From NCBI GenBank assembly GCA_018806985.1, contig JADANN010000099.1:2356001-2420000 (forward strand): a DNA stretch of 64,000 nucleotides, written 5' to 3'. The position numbers and the translations under genes were made by a program. This document shows positions 45,778 through 57,440 of the stretch, in pieces (the stretch's first letter is position 1; each line of letters opens with the position of its first letter). Below the pieces are notes generated by a model. It saw only the letters and a program-made list of their open reading frames with translations, was not told the origin of the DNA and did not search any database. This stretch comes from Angiostrongylus vasorum. Lineage: Eukaryota; Nematoda; Chromadorea; Rhabditida; Metastrongylidae.

Positions 45778-46168
45778 ACTAACTTGGATACTCGGACGGC
45801 TCATCCTCAGTGGTTGTGCGGGCTTCAACATGTTCTCCATTATTTGGAGTTTTGCTGGTTCAGCCACAGTGTTTTCCTGGAGTCCCGAGGTCAGCCTGGC
45901 CAAAGTCTGCCTGAGGTCGTCACCACCACAAGCAGTCGTCGCCCTTGTGGATCAGAGGAAGATTTGCCACCGCGCTACTTGTTTAACACTAGGACGGTGG
46001 TGGATCCTAGTACTGGTTTACTCTTAGCTAGGCTACCTGATGGAAACGTCGGTCTCCTCAACTTGGGAGACCCTGCCGTGGGATGAATCCCTTCTCTGTA
46101 CACCGCAATCCGACACCCAGGAACACCTCCCAGCCACGATGAGGCGGTAAACCGTTGAGAAAGTAGCT
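45778..46168 (-). mobile_element. SINE-1 copy with target duplication
   Basis: Full length, flanked by ACTATAGTAATT (45766-45777) and ACTATAGTTATT (46169-46180). The 3' end GAGCCGTCCGAGTATCCAAG matches the RTE tail. Confidence 0.85.
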
Positions 46169-46419
46169 ACTATAGTTATTAGATATTTGAATGGATTAGA
46201 GGTGACGCGCGTATTACTGGAGCAATGGTGTCCTATGAAGTGAATGATATCCTGCTGGCTCCTATAAATTTCAATTGTCTCTGATAAAATGGGATTTTTT
46301 TAATTTCCTTTGTTTTAATGTGTTTTTTTCCGTTTTGGTTTTAGTGATGCCCTCATGTGAGGTCACTGTGGATTACAAACAGGAAGGAATGACTACAAAT
46401 GACCGCTTTCAATATAAAT

Positions 46420-48998
46420 GAAATAGCTTCAAACTCACAGCGTTCTTCGAACCTTTCAAGGAATTTGAGTTATGAATGCGACGTTTTCTTGTTCAGCAAT
46501 CGCGAGGTTGTTGAACAGCATGCATTTGCTTCCATAGAAAAACACAGTACAGTGCAACAGTGGCTGACGTTTCGGCGGTGTCGCCTTCTTCGGGGCCTGG
46601 AGGGGTGTACTGACATACAATTTACTAGGCCAAACGCTTCAATGACACTTACAAAAAGACGAAAAACTCTATGGTAATTACATGGTCAACAGCTTCTCGA
46701 AAAAACTCACCGCTTTTTTACGTGCCTTCCCATGAGGAAGATTAGAACAGCTGATTATGGTCGCATAAGGTTGATGACTGCACCATCCCACATCAGAAAT
46801 TGATGCGAACATACGGGGTCAGGTCGCATATGACCTCTGGGCATTCATCCCTGCTAATCATTGTGGGGTTTTTGGCATTTATCCAAAAAGCCTCAAGAAG
46901 TTTTCGCGCTGGTGTTGTAGTCTCCTGCGCAAGGATATTGACTTTTACTTCAAAATCGTCCCCGCTATGCTTTTGTATCCTATGCGTGCCTAGTGGGGTA
47001 CTTTGTCTTAGTTTTCGTTTGCCATCTAGGTATTCCTTTATACGAATACACAAAGGTCTGCTCGTTTCGCCAATATTCGCCAATATATTCATCTCCGCAA
47101 TTATTACAAGAGATCAGGTATATCGTACCTGAACTCATGCAATCACCGTCCCTGGCGTAAGGGCAAACTACGCAATTTGTTGTTTCACATAGACGGTCAT
47201 ACAGGCGGTTACGAACTAACAGACGACGTAGAGTAGCCGTTGGTATTTCAACTATCGCTACCGATTTCTCTAGACCTGCGCTTCTTAAGCATCGTTTAAT
47301 AGCTACGCTTACTTCATCGCTAATAAAGGGCAATATAAACGGGACATTCTCTTGGCGTAGTGTTTCGTTTGGGCGCGTCGCTCTCCTTCCAAACTTATCT
47401 CATGGGGTTACTATGTCGTAGCCATTGGAGATGGCTATTTACCGAGCCAAGTCGCGCTATTCTTTCTTTAGTTCCCTGGTTATGCACACAGAGGTGGCTG
47501 TCCGAAACATGTTTCTCACAAGCGCCCTCTTTGTGTGTGAAGGGGGCTGGATGGACAAGCCATGCATATTTATTCTTCCTTCATGTTCAACAAGAAGTTC
47601 GAAGATGGCTTGCATTGCGGAGTCATTCGATACGTTGGTGTACAACGCAGTAACGTTGAAGGACTCCATCACGTACGCGTTATTAGGAGACGCGTTACAT
47701 AGACGTTCTAGCAACATTTGAGTGTTTGTGAGGTGAGCTGGAATGTGGTTAAGCAACTGAGTGAGTATTAGGCTTAAGAACCAGGTTATTCTATCCGTTG
47801 GTCCGTCTACACGACTGATGATGGGTCTAACCTTAAATGATGACGAATTGGTTGACGCAAGATCATCAGGTGATACCAACTTATGTGTTTTAATAAATAA
47901 GTATAGGACGGGACATGTTGGTTTATCGATTTTAAAGTGCGAAATAACCGATGATTTTAAACCTGCAGCCTTTGCCACACTGACCCATTGATTGTTTAGC
48001 TTTCTTTATTGACTTTTTATATTCCTTTCCAGAGGATGGGCGATAGAGGGTAGCATCATTAAGACATTCCTCTGTTATCTCAACATCCAGCTGGCGAGGA
48101 ATAACTACGAACTCTCCCCCTTATCACTAACAGATAATCTTGTTGTTTTTGAGTTTATTAATTCTCTAATTTCTCCCATGCCTCATTTTTTGTGCGGCTG
48201 TAAGGTTAGAGATAAACTTTCTATCGCGGTAGTGATTAAGGATCTTGAGAACGTCGTCCGAAAACATGTGGAATTTTTTGTCAACTCCATCGTTGGGGTC
48301 CTGCTGTCTAAAAAACGTCTTAGGGAAAAGAGATGATGGTAGTGACGCCGCCTCTTGATTTTTTATCTCTATTTGATGCTTCTTGTTTGGCCTGATAGTG
48401 AAGTCGATCTTGAAGCTCATAAAGGTTACATGCTATCCTACGCAGGGTCGTTTTAGAAATGGGCTGTGATGGTGCAAAGCTTGGGCCCAATTCTAATAGC
48501 GAACGCGCACTCTCAGGTATTGTTATGCCCCCCAATCACGGTGACCCCTAGATTTTACTGGCGCATTGTCAACCCTATTTTGACTATTATCAGAAGCGTG
48601 AAGAATTTGTTTGCGGTAGAATTTTCTTGAAGCTGAGACATGTGAATTACCCAAAAGATTCTCGAATTTTCGTTGTAAGGTTATTTTGGCATTAGACCTA
48701 ATAAAATCGCATATCAATATTGACCCACCAACAATTCTCGTCCAAAGGCGATCCTCCAAGTACAAAGCACAAAAGTGTTCCCTCGTCGCACACTACTTCA
48801 TTCTGGCAAACTTCTCGTTCTGTTTGTTTCGTAGTGCAGCTCGAAGTAGTTCCATTTCGATGCCTCGTACTTGTTGGCTGTCCTCTGGTTAACCGCATAT
48901 CTCGTTAAGTCGCTTTCTTTTCATAAACTTCAGCACGACTTGATGTTGAAAACAGCGGCGCAGAAAGTTGATTTGCTGTCTAGCTAACACAATCTTTT
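46420..48998 (-). pseudogene. PLE with internal RT deletion
   Basis: Minus-strand order: N-terminal region 48990-48000 (KRKRLNEICG, YLEDRLWTRIVGGSIL, PESARSLLELGPSFAPSQP); RT fingers and palm 47978 onward (FIKTHKLVSPDDLAS, RPIISRVDGPTDRI, TALYTNVSNDSAMQAI, HGLSIQP). It then jumps directly to PSHTKRALVRNMF, losing the GQRLAPS and YVDD segments. Endonuclease follows at 47330-46793 (GTIYLISC, GDEYIGE, frameshift, IKEYLDGKRK, LEAFWINAKNP), and a terminal repeat to about 46420. Without the catalytic aspartates it cannot reverse transcribe. The same deletion junction recurs at 50460-50500. Confidence 0.8.
46562..46598 (-). ncRNA. broken hammerhead motif
   Basis: The GAAGA, GGC/GCC stem, GAAAC and GUC are kept, but CUGA is CCGA, changing an invariant core U. 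Predicted inactive. Confidence 0.55.
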
Positions 48999-49455
48999 GT
49001 CTTAGTGACAACGCGTCTTCTAATAACTCGTGCGTGATGGAGTCCTTCGAAGTTACTGCGTTGTACACCAACGTATCGAATGACTCCGCAATGCAAGCCA
49101 TCTTCGAACTTCTTGTTGAACATGAAGGAAGAATAATTGGGCATGGCTTGTCCATCCAGCAGCTAATGGCTCTCTTGAAGGAGTGCCTAAATTGCTCGAT
49201 TTTCAGATGGTCTGGGAAATATTTCACGCAAGTAAGGGGGTTGACAATGGGACAGCGACTGGCACCAAGCCTTGCCATTGTGTTTATGTCTAAGATAGAA
49301 GCCCCCCGTTCTCGATCCCCGCCCACTACTCTACTGCAGATATGTATATGATTGTTTTGCCATCTTCTCTACGCAGGAGGAGATGGACAAATGCTTTGAA
49401 TTATTGAACCAGCAGTTTGAGTACATTAAGTTCACCAGGGAGAAACCGAGAAAAA
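48999..49455 (+). pseudogene. inverted PLE RT core segment
   Basis: In plus orientation, back-to-back with the minus-strand PLE at 46420-48998: CVMESFEVTALYTNVSND, HGLSIQQLMALLKECLNC, RGLTMGQRLAPSLA, a frameshift, then RYVYDCFAIFST and FELLNQQFEYIKFTRE. It is part of the RT region missing from the neighbouring copies. The catalytic YVDD reads YVYD, so a metal-binding Asp is lost. The breakpoint with the N-terminal region lies near 49000. It ends at the terminal repeat of the next copy. Confidence 0.75.
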
Positions 49456-49467
49456 ACTGACTTCCTT

Positions 49468-50950
49468 AGAAAAACACAATACAATACAACAGTAGCTGAC
49501 GTTTCGGCAGTATCGCCTTCTTCAGAGCCTGGAAGGGTATACTGACATACAATTTACTAGGCCAAACGCTTCAATGACACTTACAAAAAGACGAAAAACT
49601 CTATGGTAATTACATGGTCAACAGCTTCTCGAAAAAAACTCACCGCTTTTTTTACGTGCCTTCCCATGAGGAAGATTAGAACAGCTGATTATGGTCGCAT
49701 AAGGTTGATGACTGCACCATCCCACACCAGAAATTGATGCGAACATACGGGGGTCAGGTCGCGTATGACCTCTGGGCATTCATCCCTGCTATTCATTGTA
49801 GGGTTTTTGGCATTTATCCAAAAAGCCTCAAGAAGTTCTCGCGCTGGTGTTCTAGTCTCCTGCGCAAGGATATTGACTTTTACTTCAAAATCATCCCCGC
49901 TGTGCTTTTGTATCCTATGCGTGCCTAGTGGGGTACTTTGTCTTAGTTTTCGTTTGCCATCTAGGTATTCTTTTTATACGAATACACAAAGGTCTGCTCG
50001 TTTCGTTAATATTCGCCAATATATTCATCTCCGCAATTATTACAAGAGATCAGGTATATCGTACCTGAACTCATGCAATCACCGTCCCTGGCGTAAGGGC
50101 AAACTACGCAATTTGTTGTTTCACATAGACGGTCATACAGGCGGTTAAGAACTAACTGACGACGTAGAGTAGCCGGTGGTATTTCAACTATCGCTACCGA
50201 TTCCTCTAGACCTGCGCTTCTTAAGCATCGTTTAATAGCTACGCTTACTTCATCGCTAATAAAGGGCAATATAAACGGGACATTCTCTTGGCGTAGTGTT
50301 TCGTTTGGGCGCGTCGCTCTCCTTCCAAACTTATCTCATGGGGTTACTATGTCGTAGCCATTGGAGATGGCTATTTACCGAGCCAAGTCGCGCTATTCTT
50401 TCTTTAGTTCCCTGGTTATGCACACAGAGGTGGCTGTCCGAAACATGTTTCTCACAAGCGCCCCTCTTTGTGTGTGAAGGGGGCTGGATGGACAAGCCAT
50501 GCATATTTATTCTTCCTTCATGTTCAACAAGAAGTTCGAAGATGGCTTGCATTGCGGAGTCATTCGATACGTTGGTGTACAACGCAGTAACGTCGAAGGA
50601 CTCCATCACGTACGCGTTATTAGGAGACGCGTTACGTAGACGTTCTAGGAACATTTGGGTATTTGTGAGGTGAGCTTGAATATGGTTGAGCAACTGGGTA
50701 AGTATTATGCTTAAAAACCAGGTTATTCTATCCGTTGCCCCATCTAGACAGCTGATGATGGGTCTAACCTTAAATGATGACGGATTGGTTGACGCGAGAT
50801 CATGAGGTGATACCAACTTATATGTTTTAATAATTAGGTATAGGACGGGACATGTTGGTTTATCGACTTTCAAAGTGCGAAATAACCGGTAACACAAGTC
50901 GACATTAAGCTCAGTTAACGAGAGCTGCAGTTTTTGCAAAACATCATACA
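49468..50950 (-). pseudogene. second PLE copy with the same RT deletion
   Basis: Nearly identical to 46540-47960: terminal repeat (49468-49700), endonuclease 50269-49734 (CETTNCVVCPYARDGDC, GTIYLISC, GDEYIGE and a shift), RT 50951-50331 (IIKTYKLVSPHDLAS, SCLDGATDRI, LYTNVSNDSAMQAI, HGLSIQP then PSHTKR). One extra C at the deletion region shifts the frame after PSHTKR. On its 5' side it departs from PLE sequence at about 50890. Confidence 0.8.
49493..49531 (-). ncRNA. hammerhead ribozyme motif
   Basis: CTGAAGA, stem II GGC/GCC, GAAA, ACGT and GUC are intact. Stem I is short (GGCT with AGCT, then mismatches), so activity may be weak. Confidence 0.6.
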
Positions 50951-50984
50951 TTTTTATGGTTGTACTTCACATTATTCTCACAGA

Positions 50985-51435
50985 GCTTCTTCTCCCGCAT
51001 AGCGGAGACGATTTTGAAGTAAAAGTCAATATCCTTACACAGGAGAGTAAAACACCAGCGCGAAAACTTCTTGAGGCTTTTCGGATAAATGCCAAGAACC
51101 CTACAATGAATAGCAGGGATGAATGCCCAGAGGTCATACGCGACCTGACCCCGTATGTTCGCATCAATTACTGATGTGGGATGGTGCAGTCATCAACCTT
51201 ATGCGACCATAATCAGCTGTTCTAATCTTCCTCATGGGAAGGCACGTAAAAAAAGCGGTGAGTTTTTTTCGAGAAGCTGTTGACCATGTAATTACCATAG
51301 AGTTTTTCGTCTTTTTGTAAGTGTCATTGAAGCGTTTGGCCTAGTAAATTGTATGTCAGTATACCCTTCCAGGCTCTGAAGAAGGCGTTACTGTTGAAAC
51401 GTCAGCTACTGTTGTATTGTATTGTGTTTTTCTAT
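50985..51435 (+). pseudogene. PLE endonuclease C-terminus and terminal repeat, inverted
   Basis: Plus strand: GDDFEVKVNILTQESKTPAR, LLEAFRINAKNPTMNSRDEC, then about 250 bp of terminal repeat with a hammerhead. It is the inverted counterpart of 46540-46990 and 49480-49940, so with 49468-50950 it forms a back-to-back pair. Confidence 0.75.
51371..51408 (+). ncRNA. hammerhead motif with weak stem II
   Basis: CTGAAGA, GAAAC and GUC are intact, but stem II is GGC opposite GTT (two G-U pairs), unlike GGC/GCC in the other copies. Confidence 0.5.
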
Positions 51436-52760
51436 GGAAGTAGGTGTATGCTGTTTAACAACCTCGCGATTGCTGAACAGGAAAACGACGCATTCATATT
51501 CCAATTCCGAGGTTAATAGAAAGTCGATCCTGGAAACTGACTTCCGTTTTTAAACGTTCAAATAGGCCTGTCAATTAGCGGTTACCTGACAAAGTGGTAC
51601 CGAAAGCCAAGTAACAAGAACATCTTGGTTCATTTCCTTTCTTCTTACCCTTCACACACAAAGAGGGCGCTTGTGAGAAACATGTTTCGAACAGCCACCT
51701 CTGTGTACACAACCAGGGAACTAAAGAAAGAATAGCGCGACTTCGCTCGCTAAATAGCCATCTCCAATGGCTACGAAATAGTAACCCCATGAGATAAGTT
51801 TGGAAGGAGAGCGACGCGCCCAAACGAAACACTACGCCAAGAGAATGTCCCGTTTACGTTGCCCTTTATTAGCGATGAAGTAAGCGTAGCTATTAAACGA
51901 TGCTTAAGAAGCGCAGGTCTAGAGAAATCGGTAGCGATAGTTGAAATACCAACGGCTACTCTACGTCGTCAGTTAGTTCGTAACCGCCTGTATGACCGTC
52001 TATGTGAAACAACAAATTGCGTAGTTTGCCCTTACGCCAGGGGCGGTGATTGCATGAGTTCAGGTACGATATACCTAATCTCTTGTAATAATTGCGGAGA
52101 TGAATATATTGGCGAATATTGGCGAAACGTGCAGACCATTGTGTATCCGTATAGAAGAACATCTAGATGGCAAACGAAAACTAAGACAAAGTACCCCACT
52201 AGGCACGCATAGGATACAAAAGCATAGCGGGGACCATGTTGATGTAAAAGTCAATATCCTTACACAGGAGACTAAAACACCAGCGCGAAAACTTTTTGAG
52301 GCTTTTTGGATAAATGCCAAAAACCCTACAATGAATAGCAGGGATGAATGCCCAGAGGTCATACGCGACCTGACCCCGTATGTTCGCATCAATTTTTTAT
52401 GTGGGATGGTGCAGTCATCAACCTTATGCGACTATAATCAGCTGTTCTAATCTTCCTCTTTGGAAGTCGCGTAAAAAAAGCAGTGAGTTTTTTTCGAGAA
52501 GCTGTTGGTCATGTAATTACAATAGAGTTTTTCGTCTTTTTGTAAGTGTTATTGAAGCGTTTGGCCTAGTAAATTGTATGTCAGTATGCCCTTCCAGGCT
52601 CTGAAGAAGGCGATACCGCCGAAACGTCAGCTACTATTGTATTGCATTGTATGCGTTCTTGTATGGAAGTAAACGCATGCTGTATAACAACCTCGCGATT
52701 GCTGAACAAGAAAACGACGCATTCATATTCCATTGCCGAGGTTAATGGAAAGTCAATCCT
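51436..52760 (+). pseudogene. PLE: RT C-terminus, endonuclease and terminal repeat
   Basis: Starts with terminal-repeat/N-terminal sequence, then jumps near 51530 to RT C-terminus (GYLTKWYRKPSNKNILVHF, HTKRALVRNMFRTATSV). A 117-codon frame at 51859-52212 carries SVAIKRCLRSAGLE, CETTNCVVCPYARGGDC, GTIYLISC and GDEYIGE; after a shift, 52100-52450 gives IEEHLDGKRKLRQ and LLEAFWINAKNP-type sequence. The 8-bp repeat GGCGAATATT(GGCGAAAC) at the GIY-YIG end causes the shift, as in the other copies. The terminal repeat with hammerhead follows. Confidence 0.8.
52596..52632 (+). ncRNA. hammerhead ribozyme motif
   Basis: AGGCT, CTGAAGA, GGC-GATACC-GCC, GAAA, ACGT, GUC, AGCT. The core is fully conserved and stem I is short. 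Confidence 0.65.
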
Positions 52761-52890
52761 GGGAATTTGAGTTAGTTTTCGTCAAGTTTCAACGTTCTTC
52801 CATTGATGCAGATTTAAGTCATTTGGAACTTCACTCAAACGAAATCACTCAAAAGACCGACTTTCTATAAACCTCGGCATAGATAGTTGA

Positions 52891-53270
52891 TATATTTATT
52901 TATATGATCTTATAATCTGATCTTCTTTAGCTGATGCAGGTTGGTATAGGTCTCGTTGTCGTTGTCAAATGTTGTTGTTGGTGCTGTTGGTCGATGGCTG
53001 ATGTTTCGGCGATTTCGCCTTCTCAGAGCCTGGACGTATTTTAGATAAGAATACTTTAATTATTCGGTGGGAAAAAAGGCTAAAGTACTAATTTTTTCCA
53101 CCGAATAATTGAAGTATTCTTATATAAAATATGTCCAGGTTTCTGAGGAAGGCGAAATCGCCAAAACATCAGCCATCGACCAACAACGCCAACAACAACG
53201 ACAACGAAGACCTGTACCAACCCCGCATCACCTGAAGTAGATCAGTGTATGGGATCATATAAATAAATAT
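52891..53270. repeat. near-perfect palindrome of PLE ends
   Basis: Arms 52891-53077 and 53092-53270 are reverse complements with few differences, separated by 14 bp. Each arm contains a hammerhead-like block. The left one lacks one base of the CUGANGA core (reads CTGAGAAGG) and the right one has GAAA changed to AAAA. Outer ends share ATATTTATTTATATGATC. It could be a foldback non-autonomous element or two head-to-head terminal repeats. Confidence 0.85.
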
Positions 53271-54339
53271 AAATATCACCTTTATCAGTTATAAGAATGC
53301 ACAATTAAAAGCAACAAACCACCAACCATTTTATAGCACTTGGATAACAAACGCGTAATTCTGATATCTCTTTAATTTTTTCCATCTTACAAGAGGTTGT
53401 TATCAGGTGTTTATTCGGCTAACTTTTTCCATGTCTTCGTCCTCTTCAGAGCCGATTACTCGAGACGATGGTTCATAGTCGATTGTCCTCGCCTTGTGGG
53501 TCTTCGTAATCGTACCGAGACTGACCTTCACTGGTCAAATGAAGTGCCGGTCGCATCGGTCAAATGAATTAAGGTCACTCGGCGACGTCCTTTAACACAC
53601 AATGGTTGTTGCGTGCCATTGATTGCCGGCTGGTAATGATTTCTTCTCATTTCAGTTTTCTATCCAATTATCTGCCTTGTTAGTTATTTTAATAACGACT
53701 ACTATGGGATGGCTTGTTGACATGAAAAAAATCTTCCTCAATCTGCAATCAATACCAGTCAACGACTACTCTGTATCAAAGGAGACCTCCTTACTTCATT
53801 CGAGAGGTGTTCCACTCAAGAGCACTGGACCTGATACGAATGCGAAAACCAACAAGGCGAAGGCGAACTGTTATGGATCTTCGAATCGATGTTCTTCGGA
53901 TTGGTATGTGGGTTAGGCTGCTGTCTTATGACTCGATTTTTACACGAGCATGGTTGAATGCTGGGCGAGTTGATTCTGTCTGCAATCCTTCGATAACTTT
54001 GGCAGAGTGTCCTAAAGTCTTTACTACTGAAACAGTTGGCGCTCATTGTGCTTGGAAAAGCTTTCTCGGACATCTAGCTACCAATTTACTAACGCGTAGA
54101 GGAAGGCGACACGGTTCTTCTGAAGTGGAATAAAACTGGAGACTGCTTTCATTGTACGTCATATCTAAATAGAGCGCTTCCAGTCACCCAACTTCACTTT
54201 AATATTATTTTTGAAGTGTACAGAGTGGAAACGAAGTGATGGAAATTGAATTAAATGGATAGAACAAAAAGGATTACTTTGGTTCTGAGCACGGAATAAC
54301 GTTCACTGTAAGAATTGGTTCAGAGTTTTTTCTCCTAGT
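53271..54339. other. no gene recognised; possible PLE upstream repeat
   Basis: At 53418-53452 the minus strand reads GGCTCTGAAGAGG...GGAAAAAGTTAGCC, a decayed hammerhead-like block related to 1925-1960. The plus-strand frames at 53623-54133 show no known domain. This may be the upstream terminal region of the PLE that follows. Confidence 0.35.
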
Positions 54340-56500
54340 CAACCCATTTCTAATATAAACTTGCGCAGGATCATGTGCGGTCTACATGAACTTCAAGATC
54401 AGCTGCATTATACGGCTAGTAAAGTTGACCCTGTTTTTCGCTTATTTTCGGGCGAAGTTCTTGAAGTGCTTAATAACTACCCACATAGAAAATTAACGTC
54501 CAACCTACCCGACTATCTATTAGCTATAAAGGTGGGAATTTTTCCGTTATTCTTAGATGCAAGTTGGATGTTCAACAGGTAATCATCTGCACAATGGTTC
54601 TCACTATCGACCGCTCTCTGAAAAAAATTATAGAAATCAACACCGAAAATTGAATAGAGAGTGGATCAACACGGCGAAGGCAGCGGGTTCAGAACATTCA
54701 GTTATTTCTCAGCTAAAAAATGACCATCCAGTTTGTTTTGTCCAGTAGTTGCTTATTAAGACACATAAGCTTATTTCTAGCGATGATATTGCGTTAAACG
54801 ACCTGTTATCATTTAAGGTTAGACCATTCATCAGGTGGGTCAGTGGTCGGAGGCGCCCTGCAACACACACGTGGAATCGATCACCGCTCTCATGGCCCAC
54901 CAAACCTTCCATCTCTCCGGAGTCGACAAATTGGTACCAGACTTATCGGTGAGGATAGCAGCACTGGCTCGATACATCGGTAGGCCACCGCGAGTCATTG
55001 TAAAGGCCAGATATGCATTCAATCACCTCGAAACGATGATTAGTGAAGTCGAATGCATGGCGCATTCGTCAGCGACTGATCAACGCCGAGAGCTTTATCC
55101 TTTTTTATAGGTGGGTGACGGATAGAATAACATGGTTATTTTCATAACATTGTAACATAACATTATCCTAAACCCTTTCCTGACCCAGTTGTTAAGATTC
55201 AGACCAACCCGTCTACCTAATACCCTAGATCACCTACGGTGCCCGCAACCAATTGCACGCTTGTAATGGACTAATTCGATGTTACTTTACTTTATACTAA
55301 TGTGTCGAATGACTCCGCAATGCAAGCCATTCTCGAGCTGCTTGCCGAACATGGAAAGAAAATAAACATGTATGTCTTGTCGACTGGACAACTAATGACT
55401 CCCTTAAAACAGTGTCTTATTGTTCAGTGTTTAGGTGGTCGGGAAGATATTTTGCGCAAATTCGACGCTCTACCATGGGGCAGCGATTAGCAAAAAGCCT
55501 TGCCATTGCTTTTATGCCTAAGATGGAAGCTCCAGTTCTCGATCGCCGATCATTACTCTACTTCAGATACACAGACGACTGCGTCATCTGATCTGTTCCA
55601 CACAAGAACGGATAGACGAACGCTTCGAATTGTTAAATAGACAGGTAGAGGATATAAAAATTACGGGAGGAAAACTAACCAAACACTGGCTTCCATTCGT
55701 AAACATCCAAATAATGCTTTGAGAAAGTGGCTATAGAACAAAATGGTAACGAAAACAAGGTAGTAAAAAAAGACTAGTGTACTACCTCTTTTCATCCTTC
55801 ACGCATGAAAAAAGCATTCATCAAAAAAACGTGTACCGAACGGTTGAAAGTGTATGCACAAGAGAAGAGGAAAGGAAGGTGTTGCTAGACTTGGCACGGA
55901 AAATAGCCGTTTCCAATGGTTACGAAGGAAAAGTCACTCGATTCAGACCAAAAAGGTTAGAAGATTGCTCCCCAAACAATAAAATTTCAAACCGAGATAA
56001 GATACTTTCCAAGTACCTTTCATTTCAGACGAAATAAGCTAAGCCATCAAGAGGGTGCCTAAGAAAAAAGTGGTCTCGAAGGTTTTGTGGCAGTTATGGA
56101 CCTCGCACACAGTAAACTACCCCGTCAATTAGTCCGTAATCGTATAATCTGTTCTACTTGGAAAGACGGAAATTGAATGAGTTCGGCTACTATATACTTA
56201 ATCTCACGTACGGCATGCGGTGAACATTAGGGAAACGCGTAGACACTCTGTGTCCGTATGAAAGAACATCTAGATGGGGAGTAAAAAATTCGACAAAGCC
56301 CTGTTCTAGGTAATCATGAGGCACGAAATGGCGATTTTAAAGCGACTGTCCGGATCCCAGCGCAGGAATCAAAAAACGTCATATGGCGTTTTGGATAAAT
56401 TTCACAAGCCCGAGGATGTAATAGAAAGACGAATGCCCCACTATCACATGTAGCCTGGCCGCTTATTTCAAACTGACTTTCTGGCCTGGTTAGGTCTTGC
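54340..56500 (+). pseudogene. decayed PLE interrupted by a SINE
   Basis: Plus-strand remnants in order: N-terminal MCGLHELQDQLHYTAS and LEVLNNYPHRKLTSNL (54361-54520); LNREWINTAKAAGSEHSVIS (54645-54720); LIKTHKLISSDDIA and SFKVRP (54752-54830); SINE-2 at 54841-55108; SNDSAMQAILELLAEHGKKI (55305); QIHRRLRHLI, where YVDD should be, replaced (about 55570); FVNIQIML; RKIAVSNGYE (55900); and endonuclease traces to about 56480. Many frameshifts; inactive. Confidence 0.75.
54841..55108 (+). mobile_element. SINE-2 copy in PLE, with target duplication
   Basis: Flanked by exact AGGTGGGT (54833-54840 and 55109-55116). It starts within the tRNA-like head (CAGTGGTCGGAGGCGCC), so it is slightly 5'-truncated, and ends GAGAGCTTTATCCTTTTTTAT. 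Confidence 0.9.
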
Positions 56501-56629
56501 TCGTCATCCCACGTGAATAGCACGGGTAGTCCCACTCATAACAGCACGGTGAGTAGTTTTTGATAAATATGGTGTTCACAATCCTAACCTATTGTTTACT
56601 GTATACTCTTTTTAATAGTACGGTATATT

Positions 56630-56900
56630 GCGAAATATAACTTCAATGATGCTGGATATTTGCAAAACTCCGGACCGTAGGTGTCTGCGGTGGGGAACGA
56701 ACGCCCATTCGATATTCAGCAGAGATCGATAGAACTAGCTGAGATACAGGCGAAACGAAGGATCCGCCTGGTGTAGTGGTGGACGCGTTATCCCCCGGAA
56801 AGGACAATAGCGCGTCTCGTTCCCCACCGCAGACACCTGCGGTCCGGAGTTTTGCAAATATCTCAGCATCACTGAGGTCAAATATGGTGTTCATTTATAT
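56630..56900 (+). mobile_element. SINE-3 copy with long inverted ends
   Basis: Left (about 56635-56708) and right (about 56815-56890) ends are reverse complements over 75 bp or more, both with GCAAAACTCCGGACCG and GTCTGCGGTGGGGAACGA. Between them is a tRNA-like head CCTGGTGTAGTGGTGGACGC. It looks like two SINE-3 tails head to head, as in the insertion at 25441-25722. Confidence 0.75.
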
Positions 56901-56974
56901 GTAAGATCTTCATTAATACTATAGAGTTTCCACGGAATTATAAAGTTACTGTTACATAAAATACGCGCAGAAAG

Positions 56975-57028
56975 AAATCGAGAGATTTCTGAGAAAGGCG
57001 AAATCGCCGAAACCTTAGCCATCAAACC
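56975..57028 (+). ncRNA. degenerate hammerhead in PLE terminal region
   Basis: GAGATTTCTGAGAAAGGCG-AAAT-CGCCGAAAC is followed by CTTAGCC. The core G of CUGANGA is changed and GUC is CUU. Inactive, but it identifies the sequence as a PLE end, probably of the copy at 54340-56500. Confidence 0.5.
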
Positions 57029-57118
57029 GCAACAATAACAATAACAGTAACAACAACAGTAACAATAATATTAACAGTAACGATAACAATAACAATAACA
57101 ATAGCGATAACAGCAGCA
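57029..57118. repeat. (AACAAT)n-type microsatellite
   Basis: AACAAT, AACAGT and AACGAT hexamers in imperfect tandem, directly after the hammerhead-like block. The palindrome at 52891-53270 has comparable ACAACAACG runs next to its hammerheads. Confidence 0.85.
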
Positions 57119-57365
57119 TTTTTTTTATTTTTATATGATTCGTCTTCATGCCTACTTTGCGGATCTCACCACTTCTCACAATCGATTCGTTTCATAACAT
57201 CCATTGTCCACGAAGGTCTCCCAACTTTAAAGTGTTTTTTTCAGCTACTCTTTGTGGATTTTCATTTCATACTGGATGTCGTAGAATGCTGGTCGAGTCA
57301 GCTCTTTCCGGAGTCCTGAGATGGCCCGGCGGGAGTGTTCCCAATTGGATTTGAGAGAGTGATTT

Positions 57366-57440
57366 TTCAAGTCCGGTACCAATTTAAGGATCTCGGAGGA
57401 ACGAGAGGCTTGGTTGGCCCCGAGCAGAATCGAAGTAGCA
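57366..57440 (-). mobile_element. short SINE-2-like fragment
   Basis: CAAGTCCGGTACCAATTT followed by GAGAGGCTTGGTTGGCCC matches the central SINE-2 region (compare 11837-11888). Both ends are missing. Confidence 0.4.

Noticed and set aside
48889..49326. 145-codon minus-strand frame
   Set aside because: Mostly antisense of the inverted PLE RT core, joined at the breakpoint to the real PLE N-terminal sequence.
57029..57118. Hexamer array considered as a telomeric or CRISPR-like repeat
   Set aside because: Units are imperfect AACAAT/AACAGT repeats, not TTAGGC telomere units, and there are no spacers. It is a PLE-associated microsatellite.
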